A DNA stretch of 64,000 bases from Dendrophyllia cribrosa (Eukaryota > Cnidaria > Anthozoa > Scleractinia > Dendrophylliidae), in the NCBI GenBank assembly GCA_024195265.1, contig JAJLRJ010000005.1, positions 34,915,036 through 34,979,035 of the forward strand, in the 5' to 3' direction. Shown in pieces: positions 1-8,497 of the stretch. The number at the start of each line of letters is the position of its first letter. Positions within the stretch are counted from its first letter, which is position 1. The notes beneath the pieces are model-generated. The model worked only from the letters and a program-made list of their open reading frames with translations, was not told the origin of the DNA and did no database searches. Made by a program: the position numbers and the translations under genes.

Positions 1-1704
1 AGACAGAGGCTTTCTACAGCAAGCTCACAAAGTCTGGCACAGACGATAAAGACTACGAGCATGCCAGGCAAGTCTGGGAAGCCTTCGAATGCGAGAATGT
101 CGGGCAGTACCACGATCTCTATCTGGCAACAGACACAGTTCTCCTCGCGGATGTGTTTGAGAACTTCCGAAAGACATGCCTCAAGCACTACGGTCTTGAC
201 CCTGCGCACTACTACACAAGCCCCGGTCTGAGTTGGGACGCGCTACTCAAACACACGGGAATCCAGCTCGAACTCCTCACCGACTACAACAAGTATCTCT
301 TCATCGAGAAGGGAATGCGGGGCGGCATATCAACAGAGATGAAGCGCTACTGCAGGGCAAACAATCCATATCTGCAAGACTACAATACAGAGGAAGAGAC
401 CACCTACATTCACTACCTCGACGCAAACAACCTCTATGGTTGGGCCATGAGCCAGCCTCTCCCAGTTGGCAACTTCTCATGGGCGCGCACTATGCCCACC
501 GAAAAGCAAATTATGAGCTGGCAGCCAGATAGAAGGAGAGGATACATTCTCGAGGTGGACTTGAGGTACCCAGAGGAGTTGCATGACGAGCACAACTCTT
601 ACCCTCTCGCCCCAGAGAGCACAGAGGTCCCAGAAGAGTGGATGTCGCCCTACCAACTAGTCCTTGCAAGAGAGCTGAATCTAGGGAAGGACAGAACCAA
701 AAAGCTACTCCTCACCCTGAGAGATAAGAAGAACTATGTCCTCCACTACCGCAATCTCCAGCTCTATCTCGAGCTCGGTATGAAACTGAAGAGGGTGCAT
801 AACGTTCTCTCCTTCGACCAGAAGGATTGGATGGAGCCATACATCACCTTGAACACCGGGCTCAGGAAGCAGGCTAAGACACAGTTTGAGAAGGACTTCT
901 TCAAGCTAATGAACAACTCCGTCTTCGGCAAGACAATGGAGAACCTCAGAAACCGAACCGTTGTCAAGCTAGTACGAGCCAACGAGGAGGCAAAACTCCG
1001 GAAGCTCCTATCAGCCCACTTTTCGCAAGAGCAACGGTCTTTAGCGAAAGCCTGGCCGGCATCCAGATGCATAAAGACAGCATCCTGATGAACAGGCCAG
1101 TCTACACGGGTATGTGCATCCTCGATCTCTCCAAAACCTTGATGTACAGGTTCTACTACATGCACCTAAAGTACAAGTACGGTGCACGGTGCACGGTGCA
1201 CTCAAGATCAAGACGGAGGACATCTACAAAGACATGAGGCGCAGTCTCTGGCGCTATGACACGAGCGACTATCCCAAGGACCATCCCTTGCACAGCCAGC
1301 AAAACAAGAAGGTCATCGGTAAGATGAAGGACGAGTGCGAGGGTGTGCCCATCTCAGAGGCAATCTGCCTTCGCTCGAAGATGTACAGCATCTTGAAAGA
1401 CGACAGCAGGTGTATTAAGAAGAAGGACAAGGACGGCAAAGAAATCAAAGCTAAGCTGGACATCAAGAAGGCAAAGGGCACTACCAAGGTTGTCACAAAG
1501 AAGGAAATCAACCACCAAAACTACAAGGATGCGCTCTTCAGCAGGCAATCCTTCAAGCACGGGATGGACAGGCTTCGAAGCAAAGACCACCAGATCTTCG
1601 GTGAGCATCTCAACAAGACAACACTGTCACCCTTTGACTCCAAGCGCTGGATTAAGGAAGATGGTATCCACACTCTGGCATATGGGCACAAAGACACACA
1701 CTAG
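1..1704 (+). pseudogene. polB: Protein-primed family B DNA polymerase, 3' part, broken
   Basis: This is the replicative polymerase of the element. The reading frame is open from base 3, so the true start is upstream of the window. Visible motifs are the Exo III-like stretch YHDLYLATDTVLLAD (105-150), motif A DANNLYG (420-440) and motif B KLMNNSVFGKT (903-935). The end of the protein (about 1640-1704) has the KRWI...DGI...AYGH pattern typical of Polinton PolB. Damage seen: a frame change at a TTTT run near 1020-1027, and a second at 1181-1201, where three tandem GGTGCAC copies occupy the place where the DTDS motif C should lie between the YKYG block and the KIKTEDIYKDM block. Without motif C metal-binding aspartates the enzyme cannot polymerise. 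The stop is 6 bp from the convergent integrase stop. Apparent ATG starts inside are not real starts. Confidence 0.9.
1181..1201. repeat. Three tandem GGTGCAC copies inside PolB
   Basis: A perfect 7-bp unit is repeated three times exactly where PolB motif C is expected. The reading frame before the repeat differs from that after it. The picture fits a deletion repaired with short templated filler. Confidence 0.9.
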
Positions 1705-1710
1705 CCCGCG

Positions 1711-2700
1711 CTAGAGCCCAGCTGGTGGTAACTGAGTGCCCGGCGGCACAACCATCAACTCCTCACGCACAATTCCTTGCTTGGGCCCATCGTAAAGGTA
1801 GTACACCACTGGCTCATTCGGCTTGGTGACAACTCTCTCAACGTTATAGACCTTCAATGACCAGATGGGATCAGTCGCACGCCTCCCGCCCCCTTCTAGC
1901 TCACCGGGGTAGTACAGATATCGAACATGGCCTCGAGGAGGGAGTTTTTTCTCATAGACTCCCACAGGCCTAGCATATGGTGTCGCAGGCTTGGAAGATA
2001 TTGCTTTCTCTTTGATCGCATCCTTTGGCTTCTTGCCAGTGAGCGGGGTCACTTCATTGTTCAAGGCCGAGACAACATCTGGCAGTCTTTTGACCCATGC
2101 AGTAGACCGGCCAGAGGGCATATTCATTTCAACGGCATACTGGTAGCCAAACAGCCTTTCAGCCAGGGTGCGATTGAATCTCTCCACAATTGCTTGGTCT
2201 CTGTGGATATCGGGGCGCCCTCGGCGAATGGTAGTTTTGTTGTTTTCCATGGTCTTAGTCACAGCCCCTATAAACTCACTCCCAGGATCCACTTGCAAGA
2301 GTTGAGGCCGCTTCAAAGGCCCCTTCCTATAAATCTTCTGAAATGCCCTTGAGACTTCTTCAGACTCTTTAGAAGTCAAAGGCTCCGCAGCTTTGTATCG
2401 GCTAGCCACATCCACAACTGTCAGGGCGTATTTGTAGACCTTTCTACCTTTAGGGAACTTGTCATGGGGTAGGAAGAGAAGATCTGCTTGATGCACTGCA
2501 TTGGGTGAGGAGACATCAAACGTGGGCCGAGGGATGTAGCGTGGCGCCGGGAGATATATTTGCCAAAGGGCTTGTTTGACCAGCCATTTCTTTGTCGCCT
2601 CTTCAGAGACCCTAGCCACAGTGGCCAGCTTTTTTACAGCGGCAAGACCTTTCCAATACCCTTTTGGGCTGTAGTATATCTTAGAGAGTTTGGCCTCCAT
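1711..2700 (-). CDS. INT: Retrovirus-type (rve) DDE integrase of Polinton family
   Basis: The enzyme would insert the linear element DNA into the host genome by strand transfer. The 329-residue frame is intact from ATG at 2700. The rve core shows D73 (HQAD), D138 (QVDPGSEF) and E173 (AIVERFNRT), giving the DD35E spacing. The N-terminal 50 residues form a helical region with the YY..KGYWKG and KKWLVKQALWQIYLPAPR patterns seen in Polinton integrases. A C-terminal chromodomain-like strand region lies near residues 285-318. It is convergent with PolB and sits last in the long minus-strand gene series. It is one of the few enzymes here with no disabling change, so function cannot be excluded, although other essential genes are broken. 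Confidence 0.93.
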   Translation of the reverse strand: MEAKLSKIYYSPKGYWKGLAAVKKLATVARVSEEATKKWLVKQALWQIYLPAPRYIPRPTFDVSSPNAVHQADLLFLPHDKFPKGRKVYKYALTVVDVASRYKAAEPLTSKESEEVSRAFQKIYRKGPLKRPQLLQVDPGSEFIGAVTKTMENNKTTIRRGRPDIHRDQAIVERFNRTLAERLFGYQYAVEMNMPSGRSTAWVKRLPDVVSALNNEVTPLTGKKPKDAIKEKAISSKPATPYARPVGVYEKKLPPRGHVRYLYYPGELEGGGRRATDPIWSLKVYNVERVVTKPNEPVVYYLYDGPKQGIVREELMVVPPGTQLPPAGL

Positions 2701-2742
2701 AGGGCATGTGCGGGGTATATACTTATGTATTGTGTTGTTTGT

Positions 2743-3180
2743 TTACAGAAAGCGATAGGCCGCATACCCACCTGCAAGCAGGGTGCCTCCAATGAACACA
2801 AGTTCACCAGTCTGCTGTTGTTGGCTGGGCTTGTAGAAGTCCGAGAACTGAGGCTTTTTGTAGTCTTTGATTTGTTTATCTGGTTGTGTTTGGTGCATCT
2901 GGTTATACAAGGCCAGGGCTTGGTCGGTGGTTTGGAAGTTTTGGCTAGCTTGGTGTTTCATCCGATCGTTGGTTGCAATCCAGTCGAGGAGCTTGGTGCG
3001 GTCCTTCTGGTATTTGGCGTAAGCCGCTTGGTATTGTTCCAGGGCTTTGTCGTGACGGATTTTCTCATCCATTGCTGCCTTTCCGCTAGCACCAGACAGA
3101 TATTTCGCGAGATAGTTGCCGCCAGTGGAAGCGGCCGCATAAAGAACAGCGCCAAGAGCCATTATTGCAATCGAGGCCAT
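2743..3180 (-). CDS. Small protein with hydrophobic ends (145 aa), unknown function
   Basis: The start is taken at the ATG at 3180 (MASIAIM), not at upstream in-frame codons that translate repeat DNA. Residues 1-20 are hydrophobic and Ala/Gly-rich, the middle is charged and helical with coiled-coil character, and the C-terminal about 20 residues (ELVFIGGTLLAGGYAAY) form a probable membrane segment after a SDFYKPS motif. This layout, two membrane-like ends around a helical rod, suggests a virion membrane or minor structural protein, but no function is established. It lies 42 bp from the integrase start on the same strand. The frame is intact. Confidence 0.72.
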   Translation of the reverse strand: MASIAIMALGAVLYAAASTGGNYLAKYLSGASGKAAMDEKIRHDKALEQYQAAYAKYQKDRTKLLDWIATNDRMKHQASQNFQTTDQALALYNQMHQTQPDKQIKDYKKPQFSDFYKPSQQQQTGELVFIGGTLLAGGYAAYRFL

Positions 3181-3295
3181 TGTGGTGGTGGTGGTGGTGT
3201 GTATACATATGGTTTTACATCTTGGCGCGGTGCTGCCAGATTTAGAGCTTGGCGCGATGCTGCCAGATGTACATGTTGGCACGATGCTGCTTGAA
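3181..3295. repeat. GTG run and imperfect 28-bp tandem repeats between two viral ORFs
   Basis: A (GTG)n tract at 3181-3199 is followed by three imperfect copies of a unit containing TTGGCGCGATGCTGCCAGAT at about 3222-3300. The tract lies directly upstream of the 145-aa ORF on the minus strand, where its promoter would be. Confidence 0.75.
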
Positions 3296-3517
3296 TTACA
3301 TGTTGTCTGGGAGGATTTTCTGGTCCTCGAGATATTTCTTCAGCGCGATGCTGCCAGCCATGACGGTTGTGAACTTGACGTAGTTCATCAAGCTTGCACT
3401 GGGGTCGGCAGTGAAGTTTTCTTTGATGGTTTTTTTCCCAATCCAACCAATACCGGCGACAAGGCCAGTGATTGTTGCTGCGTCGAGGATAGCCTTCACA
3501 AGCTTGTTGTCAGACAT
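3296..3517 (-). CDS. Small two-helix membrane protein candidate (73 aa)
   Basis: An intact frame begins with ATG at 3517 (MSDNKLVKAILDAA). Two hydrophobic stretches are visible, AATITGLVAGIGWIG near residues 13-27 and TTVMAGSIALKKYL near 50-63, separated by a charged linker. The size and topology suggest a short membrane protein, possibly of the virion, but I do not recognise a named family. It is in the minus-strand gene series between the 145-aa and 159-aa ORFs. Confidence 0.68.
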   Translation of the reverse strand: MSDNKLVKAILDAATITGLVAGIGWIGKKTIKENFTADPSASLMNYVKFTTVMAGSIALKKYLEDQKILPDNM

Positions 3518-3551
3518 GGTTTGTGTGAAGTATACATATTTGTTTGTTTTT

Positions 3552-4031
3552 TTATTCCATTTTTATAATTCCTTGTCTTACCGGAATTCGAGATGGGGGT
3601 GCTGCAGCGGGTGTTGATGGTGTTGCTGGTGGTGTGTTTGCTGGTGTTGGTGGTGTGTTTGGTGTGCGTCCAAGCTTTTGCATTATGGCTTCGCGTTGGT
3701 AGTACACACCCGCAGCAGAGACAATGAACCCACCAACCCCCAGAATAAGGTAGATCGAGTTGCTGTTGTTGTCACCGGTGTCACTTGTTGAAGGTTGGTT
3801 TGCAGCACTTGGCTGTGTTGAGGGTGCAGTCTTTTGTGCTTCAGCCTTTTTCTTTGCTTCACGGGCCAGGCGGTTGCGTTCTGCTAGCCTTTTGCCAGAA
3901 GCAACGCGGCCGGGGTTCTTTTCTGTTGCAGGTTTCGTTTTCGGGATCTCAGAGGTAACACGGACAGGTGTTTGGGTTGGAGTTTGAGTTTGAGTTTCTT
4001 CTTCTGGGATCGCCTCGAGTGGTGTGGCCAT
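3552..4031 (-). CDS. Basic/Pro-rich single-pass membrane protein candidate (159 aa)
   Basis: The start is the ATG at 4031 (MATPLEAIPEE), preceded by a TATATATA tract; an earlier in-frame codon would translate that promoter. The protein has an acidic, Thr/Gln-rich N-terminus, a basic segment with GKRLAERNRLAREAKKKAE near residues 45-65, a low-complexity linker, one hydrophobic segment (IYLILGVGGFIVSAAGVYY, near residues 95-115) and a Pro/Thr/Ala-rich tail. It resembles small basic membrane proteins found beside capsid genes in this element type. The frame is intact and the function unknown. Confidence 0.7.
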   Translation of the reverse strand: MATPLEAIPEEETQTQTPTQTPVRVTSEIPKTKPATEKNPGRVASGKRLAERNRLAREAKKKAEAQKTAPSTQPSAANQPSTSDTGDNNSNSIYLILGVGGFIVSAAGVYYQREAIMQKLGRTPNTPPTPANTPPATPSTPAAAPPSRIPVRQGIIKME

Positions 4032-4250
4032 AGTATATATAAATGTGAATTTTATTTTTGCAAAATGTGACAAGTGTGCTGACAGGTTGCTGCCAGGTTG
4101 GTGTAAGGTTGCTGCCAGGTTCCTTCAAGGTTCCTTCAAGGTTGCTGCCAGATTAACACCAACTTCATCAAAGCCCTCAAGTGGATAGCCTTCACTGTCT
4201 CTGTTTGGATGTGTGGGTTGGGGTTCCAATTCTATCAAGTCAGGCTCTCG
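4032..4250. other. Viral intergenic stretch with GTTGCTGCCAG tandem repeats
   Basis: Bases 4084-4152 hold alternating copies of GGTTGCTGCCAG and GGTTCCTTCAA. The minus-strand frame of the 160-aa ORF stays open for 41 codons beyond its stop into this stretch, to a TGA at 4125-4127, and that extension is acidic and Pro-rich. Bases 4035-4060 are AT-rich and include the TATATA upstream of the 159-aa ORF. Confidence 0.6.
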
Positions 4251-4733
4251 TTAAAGCTTGATGTGTTTTGTTGTGATGAGAGCAGCATTGGCAAGCGCCA
4301 GCCCTCGTCCGAATCGCATGGCAAGAGCCCCAGCAAGATTTGACAGCTCCTGGTTGATTATGTAGTCGTTCTTGAGTTCTTGCTGCAACTCCTTGACATC
4401 CTCAACCGGGATCACCATGCCAACGACTTTGGACACGAGCATGATAGCGGAATCAACTAGGGATTCGGTTGTCTTGTTGCCTATGTAGGCCTCGTGCCTT
4501 TTGCAGTACTTGTCAACGTCCTTGTCTGACAGCCGCTTGACATGATCGTGTGTGAGCTGCACTCCGATAGCTTCTTTGGCCTTGCCAGTTGAAACAAGGA
4601 TTGCCAGCTTCTCACGTTTGGCAGGAATGACACTGGTACCGGCTATCCCTGTGGGAGGTGTGGTATCAGGGGTGGCCTCCAGCATCTGCAATACTTCGTT
4701 CAAAGCGGTCTGGTCTTCAGCTGCTTGTGCCAT
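4251..4733 (-). CDS. Helical protein of unknown function (160 aa)
   Basis: The start is the ATG at 4733 (MAQAAEDQTALNEVL). The sequence is mostly helical, with a KDVDKYCKRHEAYIGNKTT block near residues 75-95 and hydrophobic segments near 100-112 (SAIMLVSKVVGMVI) and 135-155 (LSNLAGALAMRFGRGLALANAALI). It could be a membrane-bound or core protein of the particle; no known family was recognised. The stop (4251-4253) is followed in frame by a further 41 open codons, so the stop may itself be a mutation that shortened the protein. It has a TATATATTATTATT-type tract upstream. Confidence 0.68.
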   Translation of the reverse strand: MAQAAEDQTALNEVLQMLEATPDTTPPTGIAGTSVIPAKREKLAILVSTGKAKEAIGVQLTHDHVKRLSDKDVDKYCKRHEAYIGNKTTESLVDSAIMLVSKVVGMVIPVEDVKELQQELKNDYIINQELSNLAGALAMRFGRGLALANAALITTKHIKL

Positions 4734-4773
4734 CAGCAAGTGTATGTATATATTATTATTTTTTGTTTTGTTT

Positions 4774-4967
4774 TTAATTTTCGATAATTCTCTTGATGTC
4801 GGGCAAAAGGGTTTCAAGCTCCCGTATAAGCCCCGCCATGGTGTCTGGCATAGAATTCAACCGCAATGGATATCTGTTGAGAAGCATGAGGCGCAGTTCT
4901 TCCTCACCAGCGGCTTTGATAATTGCGAAAGCACAGTGAGCTTGTGTAGGTTGGTTGGCGCATTCAT
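4774..4967 (-). pseudogene. Decayed mini-ORF, about 60 codons
   Basis: On the minus strand an open frame ends at TAA 4774-4776 and codes for a helical peptide (…AAGEEELRLMLLNRYPLRL…). It has no ATG in frame; the likely ATG at 4967 or 4973 is in another frame, so one frameshift near 4940 would explain the break. It lies between the ATPase and the 160-aa ORF with the same orientation. Function unknown. Confidence 0.42.
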
Positions 4968-5010
4968 GGTCATATGTATGTGTATATTGTATATATATGT
5001 GTGTATGTAT

Positions 5011-5779
5011 TTACATCTTGTACTCAATTCCATACGGGTGCCTCAAAGAGAATACAAGGTGGGAGAACTTGCGGGACTTGAGCCTTGCGATAAGCTCTTT
5101 GTACTCCTCGTTGGAGAGCTCGCCGGCATAGTCTTCGAAGATAGCCTTGGTAGTCCTGCTGGAGGGCGTGTAAAAGAGCACGATCGCTGCGATATTATCA
5201 CGGTATGGCTTGGCAATGCTGGTGATCTGCTGGGTCAAGACCCACACGGATATGCCGTCATGCCTTGCGCTGAACCCTAGATTGACCAGCTGGCTCGTGC
5301 GGCCTTTGACATCTTTGGAGGCGGCGCAGTCATCGAGTATGAATAGAGTGTTGGTGCATGTGAAAAAGAAGCTTACCAACTTCAACCAGTCTTCGATCTC
5401 ATGCTATTGGCAGACAATGACGAAGATTCGCGGATCGCGTTCCACGAACCCATCGTATGTCTTGTTCTTGACAAATGTGGGGCAGAATAAAACGATGTAG
5501 TCAAAACAACCCCTAAAGGGGCCTCGCAGTTGGTTTAGAAGATACTGTGTCTTGCCAGAGTTAGTGGGTCCCACGATTAGTGCATTGAAAGGCAGCTTTC
5601 TTGGGTCCATAACCAACACCTATATTAGTTGGTTTGCAAACAATTGGTTCATGTGTTGGTGGGGAGGGTGCCTTTGCCAGAAGTCTTTGTATTTCATTGT
5701 ATGATAATGGCCTGGTGGATGGTAGTAGAGCCGGCTTAGCATAGACGTTGAATGCTTGTTGTTTGTTGCTTGTGGGCAT
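5011..5779 (-). pseudogene. FtsK/A32-type genome packaging ATPase, broken
   Basis: The enzyme would pump DNA into capsids. Walker A GPTNSGKT is visible at about 5555-5580 and Walker B TLFILDDCAASKD at about 5315-5355, followed by the VWVLTQQ sensor-like strand near 5230-5255. The N-terminal part (from ATG 5779) contains PALLPSTRPLSYNEIQRLL and runs in a different frame from the Walker A part, giving one frameshift near 5625-5640. A TAG at 5404-5406 interrupts the frame between Walker A and Walker B; downstream sequence continues in the same frame. The gene is therefore broken twice but otherwise well preserved. It follows the major capsid gene by about 40 bp, on the same strand, matching the capsid-ATPase pairing of this virus group. 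Confidence 0.88.
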
Positions 5780-5818
5780 GGGGGCTGGTGTGGTATATAT
5801 ATATATGTATATATGTGC

Positions 5819-7068
5819 CTAGTACTGGACAGATTCCAGCTGCCTGCTCATGATGTTTATCTGTGAGTCAGAGATGGTGAAGATGTGGCAGTTTACGTTT
5901 CTCGAGGCTTTGCCGTCTCGTTCGATCTCGAGTTGCACGCCATCCTGTGTGTTGACGAGCCGTTGGCCGTTGCCGTGCAGGGCTGTGTCAGCCATGGACC
6001 GCAGGTCAATCCAGAGACCAAACTTGTTGCCTGAGAGATATTTGGTCAGGTTCATGTTTGGCATCCCGCGCGCGTGTGTGTTAAAGTATCGGTTTATTTC
6101 ACTCCACATGTCAGTACCACTGATGCCATCGTTGTAGACCCTGTTTGGGACACCGTTGACTGTGACCTTCACTTTGGTGATGTCGGGATTGAAATAGTGC
6201 TCAGAGTCCCTGGCACCCGCTGTATAGGGATTGATGAACAGCAAGAGGATGCCCTTGAGTGACCGGCGCTGTGGGTTAACCCGAAGATTCAGCCGAGTGT
6301 CAATGTCTTTTGTGAAGGGATGCACCCGATCTCGCATTACGAGGTCATAGGCGAACTCCTTGCCATTAGTGTAAGTGCTTGTTGCCTCGTCGGCCAGACT
6401 CTTACTTCTGATCGTCTCATACTCCAGCTGGAGGTTTTCCATCTTGTACATGAGCTTGCTTGTGTCTGAGCCCCGGACAACTTGGGATGCGGGGGCGAGG
6501 GTTAGTTCGAAGACCAGATAATTGAATAGTGCTTGAGGATATATGATTCCGTGATCAGTTAAGATTTGGTGATCGAGGTTGATGCGATACTTATTTTTTA
6601 TATTGTCTCCAGCTTGGTTTCCGCATCCACGCCTGAGGTCTTCTTGTCGCCAGCACCAGAGCGGATCTTACACAAATCCACACTCTGGATGCCCTCCAAA
6701 ACCATATTTTCCCGCTCATCCACTGAGAGGAATAAGTCTTCGAAGATTTTGTAGATGTCGTACCCAACCGTGTCCTGGACGGTGGTGGCGGCAAACTTTA
6801 CAGCGAACCTGTCCACCAGGGCCCGAGAAACATTTTGTACGAGATAGTTGTTTGCATGACCTCCGGAGAGATTGATGTTGAAGACAAGGGCCAGCGAGCC
6901 AGAGACGATGACATCGTGCTGACTCAGCTTTGGTACCGAGACGTACAGTGTCTCGCCGGGATTGGCCTCAGAGGGGTTGAATGTGATGCGCTTGACGGTT
7001 CGCTCTGCCTTCATGGCGCCCAGTGTCTTTTCACTGTGAGATGGAAGTAGATTCGGTTGCACAGCCAT
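5819..7068 (-). pseudogene. Major capsid protein candidate (double jelly-roll type), one frameshift
   Basis: Translation from ATG 7068 gives 156 residues and ends at TAA in an AAAAAA run near 6597; the next frame carries on without a stop from about 6600 to the stop at 5819, about 255 further codons. A single-base indel in the A run explains this. Total length would be about 410 residues. Beta-strand-rich sequence such as VSGSLALVFNINLSGG, NYLVFELTLAPASQ and LKGILLLFINPY fits a jelly-roll fold, and its place next to the ATPase supports the capsid assignment. The major-capsid call comes from context and fold-like pattern, not from a unique motif; another virion protein is possible. It diverges from the coiled-coil gene across 41 bp. 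Confidence 0.7.
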
Positions 7069-7109
7069 GGTATATATTTGTGTTTTAAAATTTATATTTA
7101 TATATCATC
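7069..7109. promoter_or_regulatory. Divergent AT-rich promoter of capsid and coiled-coil genes
   Basis: Only 41 bp separate the ATG at 7068 (-) from the ATG at 7110 (+). The gap is nearly all A and T, with TATATATTT and TATATTTATATATC blocks usable as TATA boxes in either direction. Confidence 0.6.
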
Positions 7110-8488
7110 ATGGCTGACGGCGGTTTTGATCCAGGAGATATGCCTGAGAATCCTTGGGTTGACCATGGGATTGACCACGATGATGACGATGACGAACATG
7201 AAGTTGACACAACAACCGCCTTTCAGCCAGGTGGCTCATCCACCTCATATCCTCCTGGTGGTGAGCATATTGAAATGCATACAATGCCTCACGAACAAAG
7301 TGGGCTGCCAGGTGATCCTTTAACCACCCCTCTGCTTGGAGACTTCTTAGACGCAACTGATAAAGCAGAGAGGGTCGATAATGCCATGGACTTTATCAAA
7401 AGGTTTTACCCAAAAGCAGTTATCGACAAATTAGGCCCAATTGGTTTCGGTAAAAGAAGAGGAAATGAAGGCAAAATAGTTTCCTTTAGGCCAAAGGGCG
7501 GCGAATCTGACATTTTCAAGAAAGATGGCTCAGGCCTTCTTAAATCATTCACAGACAAGTACAAAAAAGCTCTTGGCCCAAGCGCTGAAGAGCTTGTCTC
7601 TGAATACAATGCATCAATAAGGGAAGAAAGACAAAGAGTGAAGGAGGCAGAAAAACAACTGAAGGTGAATGAAAGGGTTGCTGTGGAACTACAACAAGCA
7701 GCAGATGAGGTGCAAAACCTCAGGAACAGAAGTGAGCAAGTCCAAGCAAGGATTGACAATCTGGAGCAGGAACATGGTTCAAACCTTGAAAATCAAGTCG
7801 AGCTAGACAGGCTGAAACAACTGAAAAAGAATCTTCAAGGCGATCTTGAAACCCAGAAAAAAGAATTAGACGCCCTTCAAAAAATACAAAAACAACGAGA
7901 CCAAGAACAGGCAAAGGTTGACAAACTCAGAACACGCCTTTCTGCCAAAGAGAAAAAAAGAAATGAAGATAAAGCAAGGCTAAACTCTACTAAACCCCTT
8001 GATGAGTTAAACGAAAGAGAAGCCGAGCTTGAACGCGAAAACGAGGAAGACAGACGCGTGATAGAGGATGAGAACACTTCTCCATCTGATAGAGAAGCCG
8101 CCGGAAGCCGGAGATGCTGAGCGAGAAGAAGAGCTGGCAAGGCTCAGAACAAAGGTTGAGGAGAGGGAACAAGCCCTGCCTTTGAGAGAGAGGATCAAAA
8201 ATATCTTTAAGAAATACGGATGGACACTGCAAGCGGTTGTTCTGGCAGCTGGCATCACCATCAGCCTTGAATGGCCTGGCAAGGGCCACCAAGGCTATTG
8301 GAAATGGGCTTAAAGAACTTGGCAAAAAGGCAGCTGCCGCACTGCCTGACCTCATTGGCTCAATTGTGAGCTTCATCTTCAAAGCGGCTGGGTCGGTCAT
8401 CTCCTTTCTGGGTGAACACGCTTGGCTGCTCATCCTTGCCGTGGTGGCCTTCCTGGTTGAAAGGATCACCAAGCGTTCGAGGTCTTGA
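7110..8488 (+). pseudogene. Coiled-coil protein with hydrophobic C-terminal tail, two frameshifts
   Basis: The frame from ATG 7110 encodes an acidic, low-complexity N-terminus (residues 1-75), then a globular part ending in KSFTDKYKKALG, then a long heptad-rich coiled coil (residues about 165-330) full of E, K, Q, R and L. It stops at 8120 because of a frameshift near 8095-8105; the coiled coil carries on in the next frame (GDAEREEELARLRTKVEE). A second frameshift near 8262-8268 leads to an Ala/Gly-rich amphipathic and hydrophobic tail with AWLLILAVVAFLVERITKR before the stop at 8488. The coil, amphipathic helix and terminal membrane anchor suggest a virion membrane or fusion/scaffold-like role, but that is inference. 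It converges with the 566-codon ORF, the two stops lying 9 bp apart. Confidence 0.65.
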
Positions 8489-8497
8489 GATTTGCGC

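Noticed and set aside
233..532. Open frame inside PolB on the same strand
   Set aside because: It overlaps the recognisable PolB motifs in another frame and has no domain; shadow frame.
2560..3294. 244-codon plus-strand frame opposite small viral ORFs
   Set aside because: Antisense to the integrase start and the 145-aa ORF, which have better starts and gene context; low-complexity Val/Leu translation.
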